Source of the DNA: Mycolicibacterium elephantis DSM 44368
GTDB lineage: Bacteria > Actinomycetota > Actinomycetes > Mycobacteriales > Mycobacteriaceae
Length of the DNA: 64,000 nt
Assembly (NCBI RefSeq): GCF_004014805.1
Contig: NZ_ATDN01000004.1
Span: 62,001-126,000, forward strand
Direction: 5' to 3'
Shown in pieces: positions 1 to 7,564 of the stretch. The position numbers and the translations under genes are program-made. The notes under the pieces were generated by a model. The model searched no databases. It had not been told where the DNA came from and was given only the letters and a program-made list of their open reading frames with translations. Position 1 is the stretch's first letter. The number at the start of each line of letters is the position of its first letter.

Positions 1-1037
1 GGACGCTGCGCGAGTTGCAGTCCTGGGTCGCGGGAAAAGCGCCGCTGCAGGGCAGAATTGATGCGCCGCGCGACGGGTCGGGGCCGACGTCGGACCTCGC
101 CGACGTGGTCGGGCAGACCCAGGCGCGCTTCGCCGTCGAGGTCGCCGCGGCCGGCGGGCATCACCTGATGCTGACCGGCCCACCCGGTGTGGGTAAAACG
201 ATGCTGGCACAACGGCTTCCGGGGCTCCTGCCGACACTGTCGGAAAGCGAGTCGCTGGAGGTGACGGCGATCCACTCGGTGGCGGGCATGCTTGCCTCCG
301 ACACGCCGCTGATCACTCAGCCGCCGTTCATCGCCCCGCACCACACGTCGAGCGTCGCGGCCATGGTCGGGGGCGGCTCGGGAATGGCGCGCCCAGGGGC
401 CGTCAGCCGCGCTCACCGCGGCGTACTGTTTCTCGATGAGTGCGCGGAGATCGGGGTGAGCGTGCTCGAGGCGCTGCGAACCCCGCTGGAGGACGGCGAG
501 ATCCGGCTGGCGCGCCGCGACGGGGTGGCGCGCTATCCGGCTCGGTTCCTGTTGGTGTTGGCGGCCAACCCGTGTCCGTGCGCACCGCCCAATCCCCGAG
601 ACTGCATCTGCGGCGGGGCCGAGAAGCGGCGGTATCTCGGCAAGCTGTCCGGCCCGTTGATCGACCGCGTCGATCTGCGCGTCGAGATGCATCCGGTGCG
701 AGCAGGTGAGCTTGTGCAGCAGGACGGCGAGTCCACCGCCGTGGTCCGCGAGCGCGTCGTGGCCGCGCGGAAGGCCGCCGAGGAACGGTGGCGGTCCTAC
801 GGCATCCGAACCAACGCGGAGGTCAGCGGATCGTTGCTGCGACGCAGGTTTCGCCTGCCAAGGGTGGTGATGAAGCCGCTGTACGGGGCGGTCGATCGCG
901 GTCAGCTCAGCGCCCGCGGCATGGACCGCACGCTGCGGGTGGCCTGGTCGCTGTGCGACCTGGCCGGGCGGACCTCCCCGGACTTGGAGGACGTCACCGC
1001 GGCCTTGAGTTTCCGGCAGTGCGGGGGTGTGCGATGA
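1..1037 (+). CDS. comM: YifB/ComM-family Mg-chelatase-like AAA+ ATPase (C-terminal part)
   Basis: The reading frame is open from the first base, so the N-terminal Lon-protease-like domain lies outside the window. What remains is the AAA+ core and the C-terminal Mg-chelatase domain. Walker A is visible as GPPGVGKTM near residue 55 of this fragment and Walker B as VLFLDE near residue 140, followed by a Cys-rich CPCAPPNPRDCICGG segment typical of the family. In transformable bacteria ComM is a hexameric helicase that promotes branch migration during recombination; its role in mycobacteria is not established. The stop codon overlaps the dprA start (ATGA), so the two genes are translationally coupled, which fits a DNA-processing pair. 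Confidence 0.93.
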   Translation, partial: TLRELQSWVAGKAPLQGRIDAPRDGSGPTSDLADVVGQTQARFAVEVAAAGGHHLMLTGPPGVGKTMLAQRLPGLLPTLSESESLEVTAIHSVAGMLASDTPLITQPPFIAPHHTSSVAAMVGGGSGMARPGAVSRAHRGVLFLDECAEIGVSVLEALRTPLEDGEIRLARRDGVARYPARFLLVLAANPCPCAPPNPRDCICGGAEKRRYLGKLSGPLIDRVDLRVEMHPVRAGELVQQDGESTAVVRERVVAARKAAEERWRSYGIRTNAEVSGSLLRRRFRLPRVVMKPLYGAVDRGQLSARGMDRTLRVAWSLCDLAGRTSPDLEDVTAALSFRQCGGVR

Positions 1038-2155
1038 ACGAAGACGAGGGGCGGGCCTGGGCCTACCTGTCCCGGGTGGCCGAACCACCGTGTCCTGCGC
1101 TGAACGCACTGGTGGCACGGGTCGGAGTGGTCGAGGCCGCCGAACGTGTCCGCAACGGGCAGGCAGGCGCCGCGGTGACCGAAGGGGTGGAATCCAGACG
1201 TCACATCGACTGCGCCGCAAGGGATTTGGATCTGCTCGCAGCGATGGACGGCCGGCTGGTCACACCGGGTGACGACGAATGGCCGATGCTGGCGTTCACC
1301 GCGTTCGATGGCATCGCCGGGCGGCTGCGCCCGCAGGGTCACAAGCCGATGGTGCTGTGGGTGGTCGGGCCGGCGCGGCTCGACGAGGTGGCTGCCCGTG
1401 CCGCGGCGGTCGTCGGCACCAGGGCGGCCACCGCATACGGCGAGTACGCCGCGGCAGACCTGGCCGCCGGCCTGGCGGCAAGGGATGCGGCGGTGGTGTC
1501 GGGGGCGGCGTTCGGTATCGACGGCGCCGCCCACCGCGCCGCGCTGGCGGCCGACGGGCTGACCGTTGCGGTGCTCGCCGGCGGGATCGACGTGCCCTAT
1601 CCGGCGGGGCACAGCGCGCTCTTGCGGCGAATCGCCGAGGACGGGGCACTGATCACCGAATATCCACCCGGCGTGCGCCCGGCGCGGCACCGGTTTCTCA
1701 CCCGCAACCGGCTGGTGGCTGCCCTGGCCGGGGCCACCGTCGTGGTCGAGGCCGGGGCCCGCAGCGGCGCCGCCAACACCGCGGCATGGGCCGGCGTGCT
1801 GGGGCGCGCGGTGTGCGCGGTTCCCGGCCCGATCACGTCCTCCGCGTCGGTCGGTTGCCACGCCTTACTGCGGGACGGGGCCCGTCTGGTCACCCGCGCC
1901 GAGGAGGTCATCGAGCTGGTCGGCCGGATCGGCGAGCTGGCTCCTGACGAGCCGCGGCCGGTCTCACCGCTCGACGGCCTCGACGACACCGACAAACGGG
2001 TTTATGACGCGCTGCCCGCACGTGCGGCACGTGATCTCGACGAGATCGCGATGGCCGCCGGTTTGCCGGCCAGGCACGTGTTGGGCCCGCTGGCAACGCT
2101 TGAGCTGGCCGGCCTGGTGCGACGCCGCGACGGCCGCTGGAAGCGCATCCTTTAG
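1034..2155 (+). CDS. dprA: DNA-processing protein DprA (Smf)
   Basis: A 373-residue protein starting at the ATG that overlaps the comM stop. It has a helical N-terminal region, a Rossmann-like DprA core with VVGTRAATAYG near residue 120, SGAAFGIDGAAHRAAL and the LAGGIDVPYP segment, and a C-terminal winged-helix region. DprA binds single-stranded DNA and loads RecA during transformation; in mycobacteria the gene is conserved although natural competence is not well documented. The length is in the usual 370-390 range. A longer frame upstream of position 1034 exists but overlaps comM and adds nothing family-like, so the coupled start is preferred. Confidence 0.95.
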   Translation: MNEDEGRAWAYLSRVAEPPCPALNALVARVGVVEAAERVRNGQAGAAVTEGVESRRHIDCAARDLDLLAAMDGRLVTPGDDEWPMLAFTAFDGIAGRLRPQGHKPMVLWVVGPARLDEVAARAAAVVGTRAATAYGEYAAADLAAGLAARDAAVVSGAAFGIDGAAHRAALAADGLTVAVLAGGIDVPYPAGHSALLRRIAEDGALITEYPPGVRPARHRFLTRNRLVAALAGATVVVEAGARSGAANTAAWAGVLGRAVCAVPGPITSSASVGCHALLRDGARLVTRAEEVIELVGRIGELAPDEPRPVSPLDGLDDTDKRVYDALPARAARDLDEIAMAAGLPARHVLGPLATLELAGLVRRRDGRWKRIL

Positions 2156-2167
2156 TAGGTTGTCGAG

Positions 2168-3217
2168 ATGCGAAGCCGGGTGAACACGTGCGTCGGCCGG
2201 ATCACGGCGGTCGTGCTGCTGTTTGCCGCGGTGTTGATCGCCGACGGGCGTATCGCGCAGGCGCAGCCGGCCCTCGCGCCCCGCGACGGCTACGGCTTCG
2301 CGGTCGGCGCGCCGATGACGTGGATCAGCGACATGGAAGCCGACCGCGAACTCGACGCGGTGGCCCGAACCGGTGCGACATGGTTGCGGGTGTTCGTCGA
2401 CTGGAGCCGCGCCGAGCCGATGCCCGGGGCCTACGACTGGGGCTATCTGGACCACTGGATCGATGGCGCCGTGGCCCGTGGGTTGAAGGTGCTGGCGATG
2501 GTCTCCTACACCCCGGAATGGGCCAGGGCGCCCGGATCCTATTTCAGCGCCCCGCCCGTCGAACCCGCTCTCTTCGCCAGCTTCCTGACCACCCTGGTGA
2601 AGCGCTACGGCGACCGGGTCAGCAGCTGGGAGGTCTGGAACGAGCCGAACGTTCCGCTGTTCTTCGGCTACCTCGATGACCGTGCGGCCCGCTACACCGA
2701 GCTGTTGAAGGCCGCGTACCCGGCGATCAAGGGGGTGCAGCCGCACAGCACCGTGCTGGCCGCGGGAATGAGTCGCGCCTTCGCGCCCGACGCGCCGCCG
2801 ACGTTCGTCGAGGCGATGTACGCCCTCGGCGCCGCCGGGTTCTTTGACGCCATGGCCATGCATCCCTACGTCTATCCCGCCGGGTTGGGCGTCGACGACC
2901 ACAACGGTTGGTCCGACGTCGAGCGGGTACGCCGACTCATGGTCGACAACGGAGACGGTGCGAAGAAGATCTGGATGACCGAGATCGGGGCACCGACCGC
3001 CGCGGCCACGCCCGGCGGGGTCAGCCAACAAGAGCAGGCGCGGCAGATCACCGACGTGCTGGCCAGGGCAGCGCACACCGACTACAGCGGTCCGGTGTTC
3101 ATCTATTCGATCCGCGACATCGACACCGCGGACGAAACCGATGACCAGGACAACTTCGGGGCGTTGCTGACCTCGGACTGGCAGCCCAAGGCGACCGCTG
3201 AAGTGCTGGCCAGGTAG
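2168..3217 (+). CDS. Secreted glycoside hydrolase (TIM-barrel, GH5/GH39-like)
   Basis: A 349-residue exported protein. Residues 1 to about 33 form a signal peptide with a long hydrophobic core and an AQAQP-like cleavage region. The mature part reads as a clan GH-A TIM barrel: WEVWNEPNVP carries the acid/base Glu after an Asn, and WMTEIGAPT near residue 270 carries the probable nucleophile Glu. The acceptor or substrate polysaccharide cannot be named from sequence. It starts 12 bases after dprA and may be read from the same transcript. Confidence is high for a glycosidase fold and low for substrate. Confidence 0.85.
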   Translation: MRSRVNTCVGRITAVVLLFAAVLIADGRIAQAQPALAPRDGYGFAVGAPMTWISDMEADRELDAVARTGATWLRVFVDWSRAEPMPGAYDWGYLDHWIDGAVARGLKVLAMVSYTPEWARAPGSYFSAPPVEPALFASFLTTLVKRYGDRVSSWEVWNEPNVPLFFGYLDDRAARYTELLKAAYPAIKGVQPHSTVLAAGMSRAFAPDAPPTFVEAMYALGAAGFFDAMAMHPYVYPAGLGVDDHNGWSDVERVRRLMVDNGDGAKKIWMTEIGAPTAAATPGGVSQQEQARQITDVLARAAHTDYSGPVFIYSIRDIDTADETDDQDNFGALLTSDWQPKATAEVLAR

Positions 3218-3294
3218 GCCGCGACGGTGGCGCTCGTATAGTCGGGCCCGTCGGCGCAGGATCTGGCTTGCGACCGTGGATGTGGAGGAGCGAC

Positions 3295-4161
3295 GTGGCA
3301 GGGCGTCCGATACACACCTTTCAGGTGGTGCGAACCGAGCAGTTGACACCGCACCTGCTTCGCCTGGTGCTCGGCGGGTCGGGTCCGGGGACCGGGTTCG
3401 ACACCTTCACGCCCAGCGAGTTCACGGATTCCTACGTCAAGATCGTCATCGTCGACGACGACATCGACGTCTCGACGTTGCCGCAACCGTTGACCATCGA
3501 CAGCTTCAACACCCTGCCGCCCGAACATCGACCCACGGTGCGCACCTTCACCGTCCGCAGAGTCGACGCCGAGCGGCGTGAGATCTGGATCGACTTCGTG
3601 GTGCACGGCGAACACGGGGTGGCCGGGCCGTGGGCGGCTGCCGCCGAACCGGGCCGGCCCGTCTACCTGATGGGGCCCAGCGGAGCCTACGCGCCCGACC
3701 CGGCAGCGGACTGGTATCTGTTCGCCGGCGACGAGACTGCGATTCCTGCGATCGGTGTGGCACTGGAAGCGTTGCCCGACAACGCGATCGGTAAAGCCTT
3801 CATCGAAATCGCCGGGCCCGAAGACGAGATCCCGTTGAAGAGACCCGAAGGGGTCGAGCTGACCTGGATCTATCGCGGCGGCCGGGCCGACCTCGTGCCC
3901 GAGGATGTCGCAGGCGACAACGCGCCGCTGATCGCGGCGGTCAAAGAGATGCCGTGGCTGCCGGGGCAGGTGCAGGTCTTCATCCACGGCGAGGCGCAGG
4001 CGGTGATGCACAATCTGCGGCCCTACATCCGCAAGGAGCGCGGAGTGCAGGCCAAGTGGGCGTCGTCGATCTCCGGATACTGGCGTCGCGGCCGCACGGA
4101 GGAGACCTTCCGCCAGTGGAAGCGTGAACTGGCTAAGGCCGAGGAACAGGCCAACGCCTGA
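3295..4161 (+). CDS. viuB: Siderophore-interacting FAD-binding protein (ViuB-like)
   Basis: A 288-residue flavoprotein of the siderophore-interacting family, thought to reduce ferric siderophores with NAD(P)H and release iron in the cytosol. The N-terminal FAD-binding barrel contains RTFTVRRVD near residue 83, and the C-terminal half carries the LFAGDETAIPAI signature and the terminal SGYWRRGRTEE motif. The GTG at 3295 is chosen because a GGAGG sits six bases upstream (3284-3288); an upstream TTG at 3268 would lack such a site. The position corresponds to Rv2895c (viuB) next to dprA in M. tuberculosis. Confidence 0.92.
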   Translation: MAGRPIHTFQVVRTEQLTPHLLRLVLGGSGPGTGFDTFTPSEFTDSYVKIVIVDDDIDVSTLPQPLTIDSFNTLPPEHRPTVRTFTVRRVDAERREIWIDFVVHGEHGVAGPWAAAAEPGRPVYLMGPSGAYAPDPAADWYLFAGDETAIPAIGVALEALPDNAIGKAFIEIAGPEDEIPLKRPEGVELTWIYRGGRADLVPEDVAGDNAPLIAAVKEMPWLPGQVQVFIHGEAQAVMHNLRPYIRKERGVQAKWASSISGYWRRGRTEETFRQWKRELAKAEEQANA

Positions 4162-4185
4162 GCGTCGGCCTGGCACCCTGGCCGC

Positions 4186-4914
4186 ATGGCGTTCAGCGAC
4201 TACCAACTCGAGATCTACTTCCAGGGACTGTCCGGTGTGCTGCCGGCGCTGCCGATGGCGTTCGCGGAACTGGAGGCCAAGGCCCAAGCCGCGATGTCAC
4301 CGTCGATGTGGTCCTATGTCGCCGGTGGGGCAGGCGACGAACGCACCCAGCGCGTCAACGCCACCGCCTTCGAGCAGTGGGGGCTGATGCCGCGGATGTT
4401 CGTCGGCGCCAGCGAGCGCGACCTGTCGGTGGAGTTGTTCGGGATGACGCTGCCGTCGCCGGCGCTGCTGGCTCCGGTGGGCGTCATCGGGCTCTGCGCT
4501 CAGGACGGTCACGGTGATCTGGCGACCGCCAGAGCCGCCGCGCGCACCGGCGTGCCGATGATCGCGTCGACGATGTCGGCCGACCCGATGGAACAGGTGG
4601 CCGCCGAATTAGGTGACACCCCAGGGTTTTTCCAGCTCTACACGCCCACCGACCGTGAGTTGGCCGCCAGCTTCGTCCACCGCGCCGAGGCGGCGGGGTT
4701 CAAGGGCATCGTCGTCACGCTGGACACCTGGATTCCGGGATGGCGCCCCCGCGACCTGGCGTCGTCGAACTTCCCGTTTCTGCGCGGGCTGTGTCTGGCC
4801 AACTACACCTCCGATCCGGTGTTTCGCGCGAGCCTGGCGCAACCGCCGGAGGAGAACCCGCAAGGTGCGGTGTTGCGCTGGGCACAGATCTTCGGCAACC
4901 CGAAGATTGCTTAA
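4186..4914 (+). pseudogene. Lactate 2-monooxygenase-type FMN oxidase, 5' part cut by the integrated element
   Basis: These 239 native codons (to the Pro at 4900-4902) match the first part of the FMN-dependent alpha-hydroxy-acid oxidase family, and specifically the lactate 2-monooxygenase type (SYVAGGAGDERTQR, LCAQDGHGD, LDTWIPGWRPRDL). After the Pro codon three codons from the inserted DNA (Lys-Ile-Ala) lead to a stop. The catalytic His region lies in the other fragment, 10.8 kb away at 15704-16162. Joining the two at the shared AACCCG restores one open frame of about 386 codons, close to the 394 residues of the M. smegmatis enzyme. As integrated, no functional enzyme is expected. Confidence 0.93.
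4897..4902. other. attL core
   Basis: AACCCG is the sequence shared with the right junction. It encodes Asn-Pro of the oxidase on the left side. Two further bases (GG) match just upstream at both junctions, with one mismatch between. A short shared core is normal for serine integrases. Confidence 0.8.
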
Positions 4915-4953
4915 GGGACTTACTAGCTGGCTTAGTGGCCTTGTTAACGCGGC

Positions 4954-4981
4954 TTGCATCGAACAGATGTTCGCATACCCT
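4954..4981 (+). promoter_or_regulatory. SOS-type promoter: LexA box between -35 and -10
   Basis: TCGAACAGATGTTCGC (4959-4974) fits the mycobacterial LexA box consensus TCGAAC-N4-GTTCGA with one mismatch at the last base. It is overlapped by a possible -35 TTGCAT (4954-4959) and followed by a possible -10 TACCCT (4976-4981) with 16 bases between them. Transcription would start near 4988 and run into the 44-residue gene at 5027. The placement would let LexA block RNA polymerase directly and link the element to DNA damage. Confidence 0.72.
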
Positions 4982-5026
4982 CCGGGCTTGAAAGGTTGCT
5001 AAGCGAGGCCGGTAGGGGGAGACGGG

Positions 5027-5161
5027 TTGGCGTACGAATACGCCGAATTGGTTGCGCAGGCTGTGGAGTCCGCGCCGCCGTTGACGAGTGAGCAGGTGGA
5101 CAAGCTCACCGTGTTGTTTGCGCAGGTGTCCGGTGTGCGCGAGTTGTCACGGGCGGGGTAG
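5027..5161 (+). CDS. Small protein of 44 residues behind the SOS box
   Basis: The frame runs from a TTG preceded by a purine-rich AGGGGGA (5014-5020) to a TAG. The product is a small helical protein with the phrase APPLTSEQVDKLTVLF, a pattern I have often seen in short proteins of actinobacterial mobile elements (recollection, not a search). It is the first gene after attL and the only gene placed to be driven by the LexA-controlled promoter. Its end overlaps the end of the opposite-strand gene by 15 bases. Function is unknown; a recombination directionality factor or induction signal is possible by position only. Confidence 0.6.
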   Translation: MAYEYAELVAQAVESAPPLTSEQVDKLTVLFAQVSGVRELSRAG

Positions 5162-5518
5162 CGAGTGTCCGCAGCCGTCGCACCAGTGCAAGCCTTGGAG
5201 GTTCCACACGCCGCAGTGTCGGCAGCGGGACCGGCCGCGCCGACGTGGCGGGTGCGCAGCGACCGGCTGCGCCCGCAGCGGCGAGGCGACGTTAGCGGCG
5301 TCGATGAGTGTGGCCGCGAGCTTGCGCGCTTGGCCGGGTGTGAGAACCGCGACGTTCGCATACAGGCACACGGCCCGGTCAACGTTGCCTTTCGTGTCTT
5401 GATCGCCGGTCACCCATATGCGGGCATCGCCGACATACGTTTCAGGCCAGGTCACAAGGCGTGATCCCGTTTCCCATTCGCTTACTTTTTCTGCGCCGAT
5501 TGTTTCGTAGCTGGTCAC
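5147..5518 (-). CDS. Zinc-ribbon protein of unknown function
   Basis: A 123-residue protein starting at a GTG. The N-terminal part has a beta-rich segment followed by AVCLYANVAVLTPGQARKLA, which resembles the core of the small proteins at 6795-7371. The C-terminal part is a basic linker followed by a zinc ribbon with two CxxC knuckles (CRHCG and CDGCG, about 12 residues apart). It is the only leftward gene at the left end and is transcribed away from the early operon, the usual place of a regulator, but no helix-turn-helix is visible. A DNA- or RNA-binding role is a guess from the zinc ribbon. Confidence 0.7.
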   Translation of the reverse strand: MTSYETIGAEKVSEWETGSRLVTWPETYVGDARIWVTGDQDTKGNVDRAVCLYANVAVLTPGQARKLAATLIDAANVASPLRAQPVAAHPPRRRGRSRCRHCGVWNLQGLHWCDGCGHSLPRP

Positions 5519-5741
5519 GGTTCCGGACGCTAGGGGAATGGTGTTGGGCTTGGCAATGGGGATGGCGAAAAACGCAACTATACATGCGCCGGATGTGTGT
5601 GAAACATGGCGAAGGGGTCAAATCCGAAAAAAACCGTAGTGTGATATACGTCACTCGCGGGTGGGTAAAACCCGGAATCGAATACCGAATTTGATAAATT
5701 GGAACCAAGGATAAGACAAGACAACTGAATACAGGCAGTTA
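5519..5741. promoter_or_regulatory. AT-rich divergent control region of the satellite
   Basis: This gap separates the leftward zinc-ribbon gene from the rightward early operon and is the most AT-rich stretch of the element. It contains several short dyads: GTGA-N6-TCAC at 5641-5654, CGGGT-N7-ACCCG at about 5657-5673, and AATTTGATAAATT at 5688-5700. Possible -35/-10 pairs are weak, so no single promoter is claimed. A 15-base phrase GACAACTGAATACAG (5720-5734) recurs almost identically before the portal gene. No further gene is seen here. Confidence 0.5.
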
Positions 5742-6089
5742 ATGAGAGAAAAGATATGGCGGGAGATTCCGCTATTCCCTGGCTATTCTGCCAGTCGAGA
5801 CGGACGCATCCGGCGCGGTAAGTATGTGCTAGCCCGTCGAATCATTCACGGTCATCCGCATGTGCGTATCGACGGTTGCGATGTGCCGGTCGATGAGTTG
5901 GTCGTCTCGACATTCCACGGCTGGCGGCCACTTAAAGACCGGCTTGTCGAGCACTTAAATTCAGACACGCTCGACTGCTCGGCCGACAATGTTCGTTGGG
6001 TTGATGACCCGGACCGCCCGCGCCGTTTCTATGAGGCATTGATGCGGCAGCCACCGCGTAAGGATTCGCGTGTGCTGATCTACAGGTGA
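5742..6089 (+). CDS. NUMOD4/HNH-3-like protein
   Basis: A 115-residue protein. Residues 4-25 (WREIPLFPGYSASRDGRIRR) match the NUMOD4 motif found next to HNH nucleases. The segment from about residue 62 to 86, DELVVSTFHG then VEHLNSD and ADNVRWV, matches the His/Asn/Asn pattern of HNH-3 domains. It is thus a small NUMOD4-HNH protein, a type known from homing endonucleases and from phage genomes. It opens the rightward operon just before the replication gene. Whether it cuts DNA or only binds it cannot be told. The zinc-binding cysteines of classical HNH proteins are absent, as is normal for HNH-3. Confidence 0.75.
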   Translation: MREKIWREIPLFPGYSASRDGRIRRGKYVLARRIIHGHPHVRIDGCDVPVDELVVSTFHGWRPLKDRLVEHLNSDTLDCSADNVRWVDDPDRPRRFYEALMRQPPRKDSRVLIYR

Positions 6090-6168
6090 AGCAATACGCA
6101 CCAGCAGTTTTGAACGATGTTGAGCCTTTGTCGTTATCGACGGGCGTTTGCAAGGAGAGAAAAATTGA

Positions 6169-6798
6169 ATGGCGTTCGACAAGTTTGATTATGTTCGAAA
6201 GTTACGCCGGGTCGCAATGTCGGCGGGCGCGTATCGGGTGCTTATCACTTTATTGCTGACCTACAGCGACAGGGATGGGCAGAATGCGTTTCCCGGTGTT
6301 GGGCGGCTAGCAGAAGATTGCTGTATGTCTGAGCGATCGGTGATTAGCCACCTTAAGTGGCTTAGAGAACGCGGCTACTTGCGACAGGAGACGAGGGGCC
6401 GGAAGCACGGCGGGGCGTCGGTCTATTCGCTGGCCTGGCCGGAGGCCGAGCGCACTTCTCAAGGTGCAGATTCGCGTAAAGACGAATCGCTCAACGTGCA
6501 AAATCGCGTATCTCAACGTGCAAAATCGCGTATCTCAACGTGCAAAAATGCGCAATCTCAAGGTGCGAAAATTTTCACCCCAACAGATCAAGGAACAGGG
6601 GGCGTAACGGTTGAGATGGACGACCAACTGAGCGTTGACGTGAGCAAGCTACAGGAGGCGGAGCGACGCAAAGGTCGCGAACTCAAACCCGATGAGGTCT
6701 GCGCCCTTCTCGCCTGCGGTCACGAATATGCGCGCAAGGTGTTCTTTGCCTGCCGGCGCGATGAGAAGAATACACAAAGAGAGGAACGGGCTGGATGA
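6169..6798 (+). CDS. Winged-helix replication-initiator-like protein with internal iterons
   Basis: A 209-residue protein with a strong AAGGAG ribosome site at 6152-6157. Residues about 15-90 form a winged helix-turn-helix: a helix around YRVLITLLLTYSDRDG, then FPGVGRLAEDCCMSERSVISHLKWLRERGYL, typical of phage and plasmid replication initiators and replisome organisers. The following linker (about residues 97-140) is encoded by 22-bp DNA repeats that shift the frame each time, so the linker is shaped by DNA, as in lambda O where the origin lies inside the initiator gene. A short helical C-terminal part follows. The stop overlaps the next start (ATGA). No helicase or polymerase domain is present, so host replication enzymes would be recruited. 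Confidence 0.75.
   Translation: MAFDKFDYVRKLRRVAMSAGAYRVLITLLLTYSDRDGQNAFPGVGRLAEDCCMSERSVISHLKWLRERGYLRQETRGRKHGGASVYSLAWPEAERTSQGADSRKDESLNVQNRVSQRAKSRISTCKNAQSQGAKIFTPTDQGTGGVTVEMDDQLSVDVSKLQEAERRKGRELKPDEVCALLACGHEYARKVFFACRRDEKNTQREERAG
6459..6579 (+). repeat. 22-bp iterons, candidate origin of replication
   Basis: Five related units start at 6459, 6491, 6513, 6535 and 6558. The units at 6491 and 6513 are identical over 22 bases and begin TCAACGTGCAAAATCGCG; the unit at 6535 is one base longer with a few changes, and the outer two are more diverged (TCAAGGTGC...). The first unit is set off by a 10-base spacer. A period of 22 is not a multiple of three, so the repeats are kept at DNA level. 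This is the standard arrangement of initiator-binding iterons. Confidence 0.75.
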
Positions 6799-6971
6799 GG
6801 ATTGATATTGGCAAAGGGACGCCGTTTTGGGTATCGCCACGCCCGGACGGTGGGGTCAACATCATTCAAGGCGCATCGCGGCTGTTCGTTTCCGAGGCGG
6901 AGTTGCCGCATCTCATCCATGCAATTTGCACGGTGGGTAACTACGAAGAGGGAACAAAAGAACGCAAATGA
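6795..6971 (+). CDS. Small protein of 58 residues, member 1 of a tandem family
   Basis: The ATG overlaps the stop of the replication gene and the TGA overlaps the next start, so the frame sits in a chain of coupled genes. The product has two predicted strands around a Pro-Asp-Gly turn (FWVSPRPDGGVNII), a third strand (RLFVSEAEL) and a helix. The layout matches the next two proteins. No known family is recognised. The chain of ATGA-type overlaps, rather than similarity, is the main support. Confidence 0.65.
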   Translation: MRIDIGKGTPFWVSPRPDGGVNIIQGASRLFVSEAELPHLIHAICTVGNYEEGTKERK

Positions 6972-7189
6972 GCAGAACGATAAAAACGAACGGCAGTGAC
7001 ATATACCTGATGGACCGTCCCGGCGGACGCTACCTAGTCAAGCAGGGAAATTCGTACCTGCTGCTAACGCCCCGCGACGCCAAAGAACTAGCCAACGCGC
7101 TGGCCGAGATTACGGCCGACCGTCCAGCAACGACGCCCGCTAAGGCCAGGCTGCAAAAGTTCGTCGGCGGCGTGGAGGTATTCGATTGA
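6968..7189 (+). CDS. Small protein of 73 residues, member 2 of a tandem family
   Basis: The start overlaps the previous stop by four bases (ATGA). The core reads strand (DIYLMDRPGGRYLVKQG), strand (SYLLLTP) and helix (RDAKELANALAEI), followed by a basic tail. The strand-turn-strand-LTP-helix plan is shared with the neighbours at 6795 and 7186 and with the middle of the zinc-ribbon protein at 5147. Function is unknown. Small operonic proteins at this position in phage satellites often interfere with a helper phage or the host, but nothing in the sequence shows this. Confidence 0.7.
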   Translation: MSRTIKTNGSDIYLMDRPGGRYLVKQGNSYLLLTPRDAKELANALAEITADRPATTPAKARLQKFVGGVEVFD

Positions 7190-7371
7190 TAAAAGTTCCA
7201 AGCTCACGCGGCGGCAGCCCATTCTGCATTCAGGTATTACCGGACGGAAACAGCGTTAATATCTCGCGCCGAGCGTCCACTATCAACTTAACCAAGACGG
7301 ATATCGCGGCCGTGTTTGAGGCCGTTTACCGGCACTTTTACAAAGGACAGGAAGAAACAGCACATGGATGA
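7186..7371 (+). CDS. Small protein of 61 residues, member 3 of a tandem family
   Basis: It starts at a TTG that overlaps the previous stop (TTGA) and ends eight bases into the next gene. The core (PFCIQVLPDGNSVNIS, then TINLTKTDIAAVFEAV) repeats the strand, Pro-Asp-Gly turn, strand, threonine-initiated helix plan of the two preceding proteins. Sequence identity among the three is low but the layout is constant. TTG start and lack of any database family that I recognise make this a moderate call. Confidence 0.62.
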   Translation: MIKVPSSRGGSPFCIQVLPDGNSVNISRRASTINLTKTDIAAVFEAVYRHFYKGQEETAHG

Positions 7372-7564
7372 GACCATCCGCACTATCGAGTTCGACCGTT
7401 TCGAGTTTATGGCCAGCGTCAGTCACGGCAACCTTATCGGCGTGAAGATCGTTCCCGCTGATGGGAACCTCGCGCCGTTCGTCATTCCATTCAGCGTGGA
7501 GGCGGCAGACAGCATGGGCAAGGGTCTATTGCTGCATTCGTACGTGATCCGTAACGGCGGATGA
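7364..7564 (+). CDS. Small protein of 66 residues in the satellite early operon
   Basis: The ATG at 7364 lies inside the end of the preceding gene and follows GGACAGGAAG (7345-7354), a fair ribosome site. The product has alternating strands (EFMASVSHGNLIGVKIVPADG, split here as EFMASVSHG and LIGVKIVPADG) and a final helix beginning SVEAADSMGKGLL. It is more distant from the three proteins before it but keeps the same order of strands and helix. The stop overlaps the HNH gene start (ATGA). Function unknown. Confidence 0.65.
   Translation: MDETIRTIEFDRFEFMASVSHGNLIGVKIVPADGNLAPFVIPFSVEAADSMGKGLLLHSYVIRNGG

Noticed and set aside
1964..3349. Leftward open frame opposite dprA end and the glycosidase
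   Set aside because: No motif; composition typical of antisense of high-GC coding DNA; the plus-strand genes have full motifs.
5442..5708. Leftward 88-codon frame in the satellite control region
   Set aside because: It overlaps the start of the zinc-ribbon gene and the AT-rich control region, has no ribosome site and no protein-like pattern.
6459..6579. CRISPR array
   Set aside because: Units are contiguous without spacers, lie inside a coding gene and are only 22 bases long.
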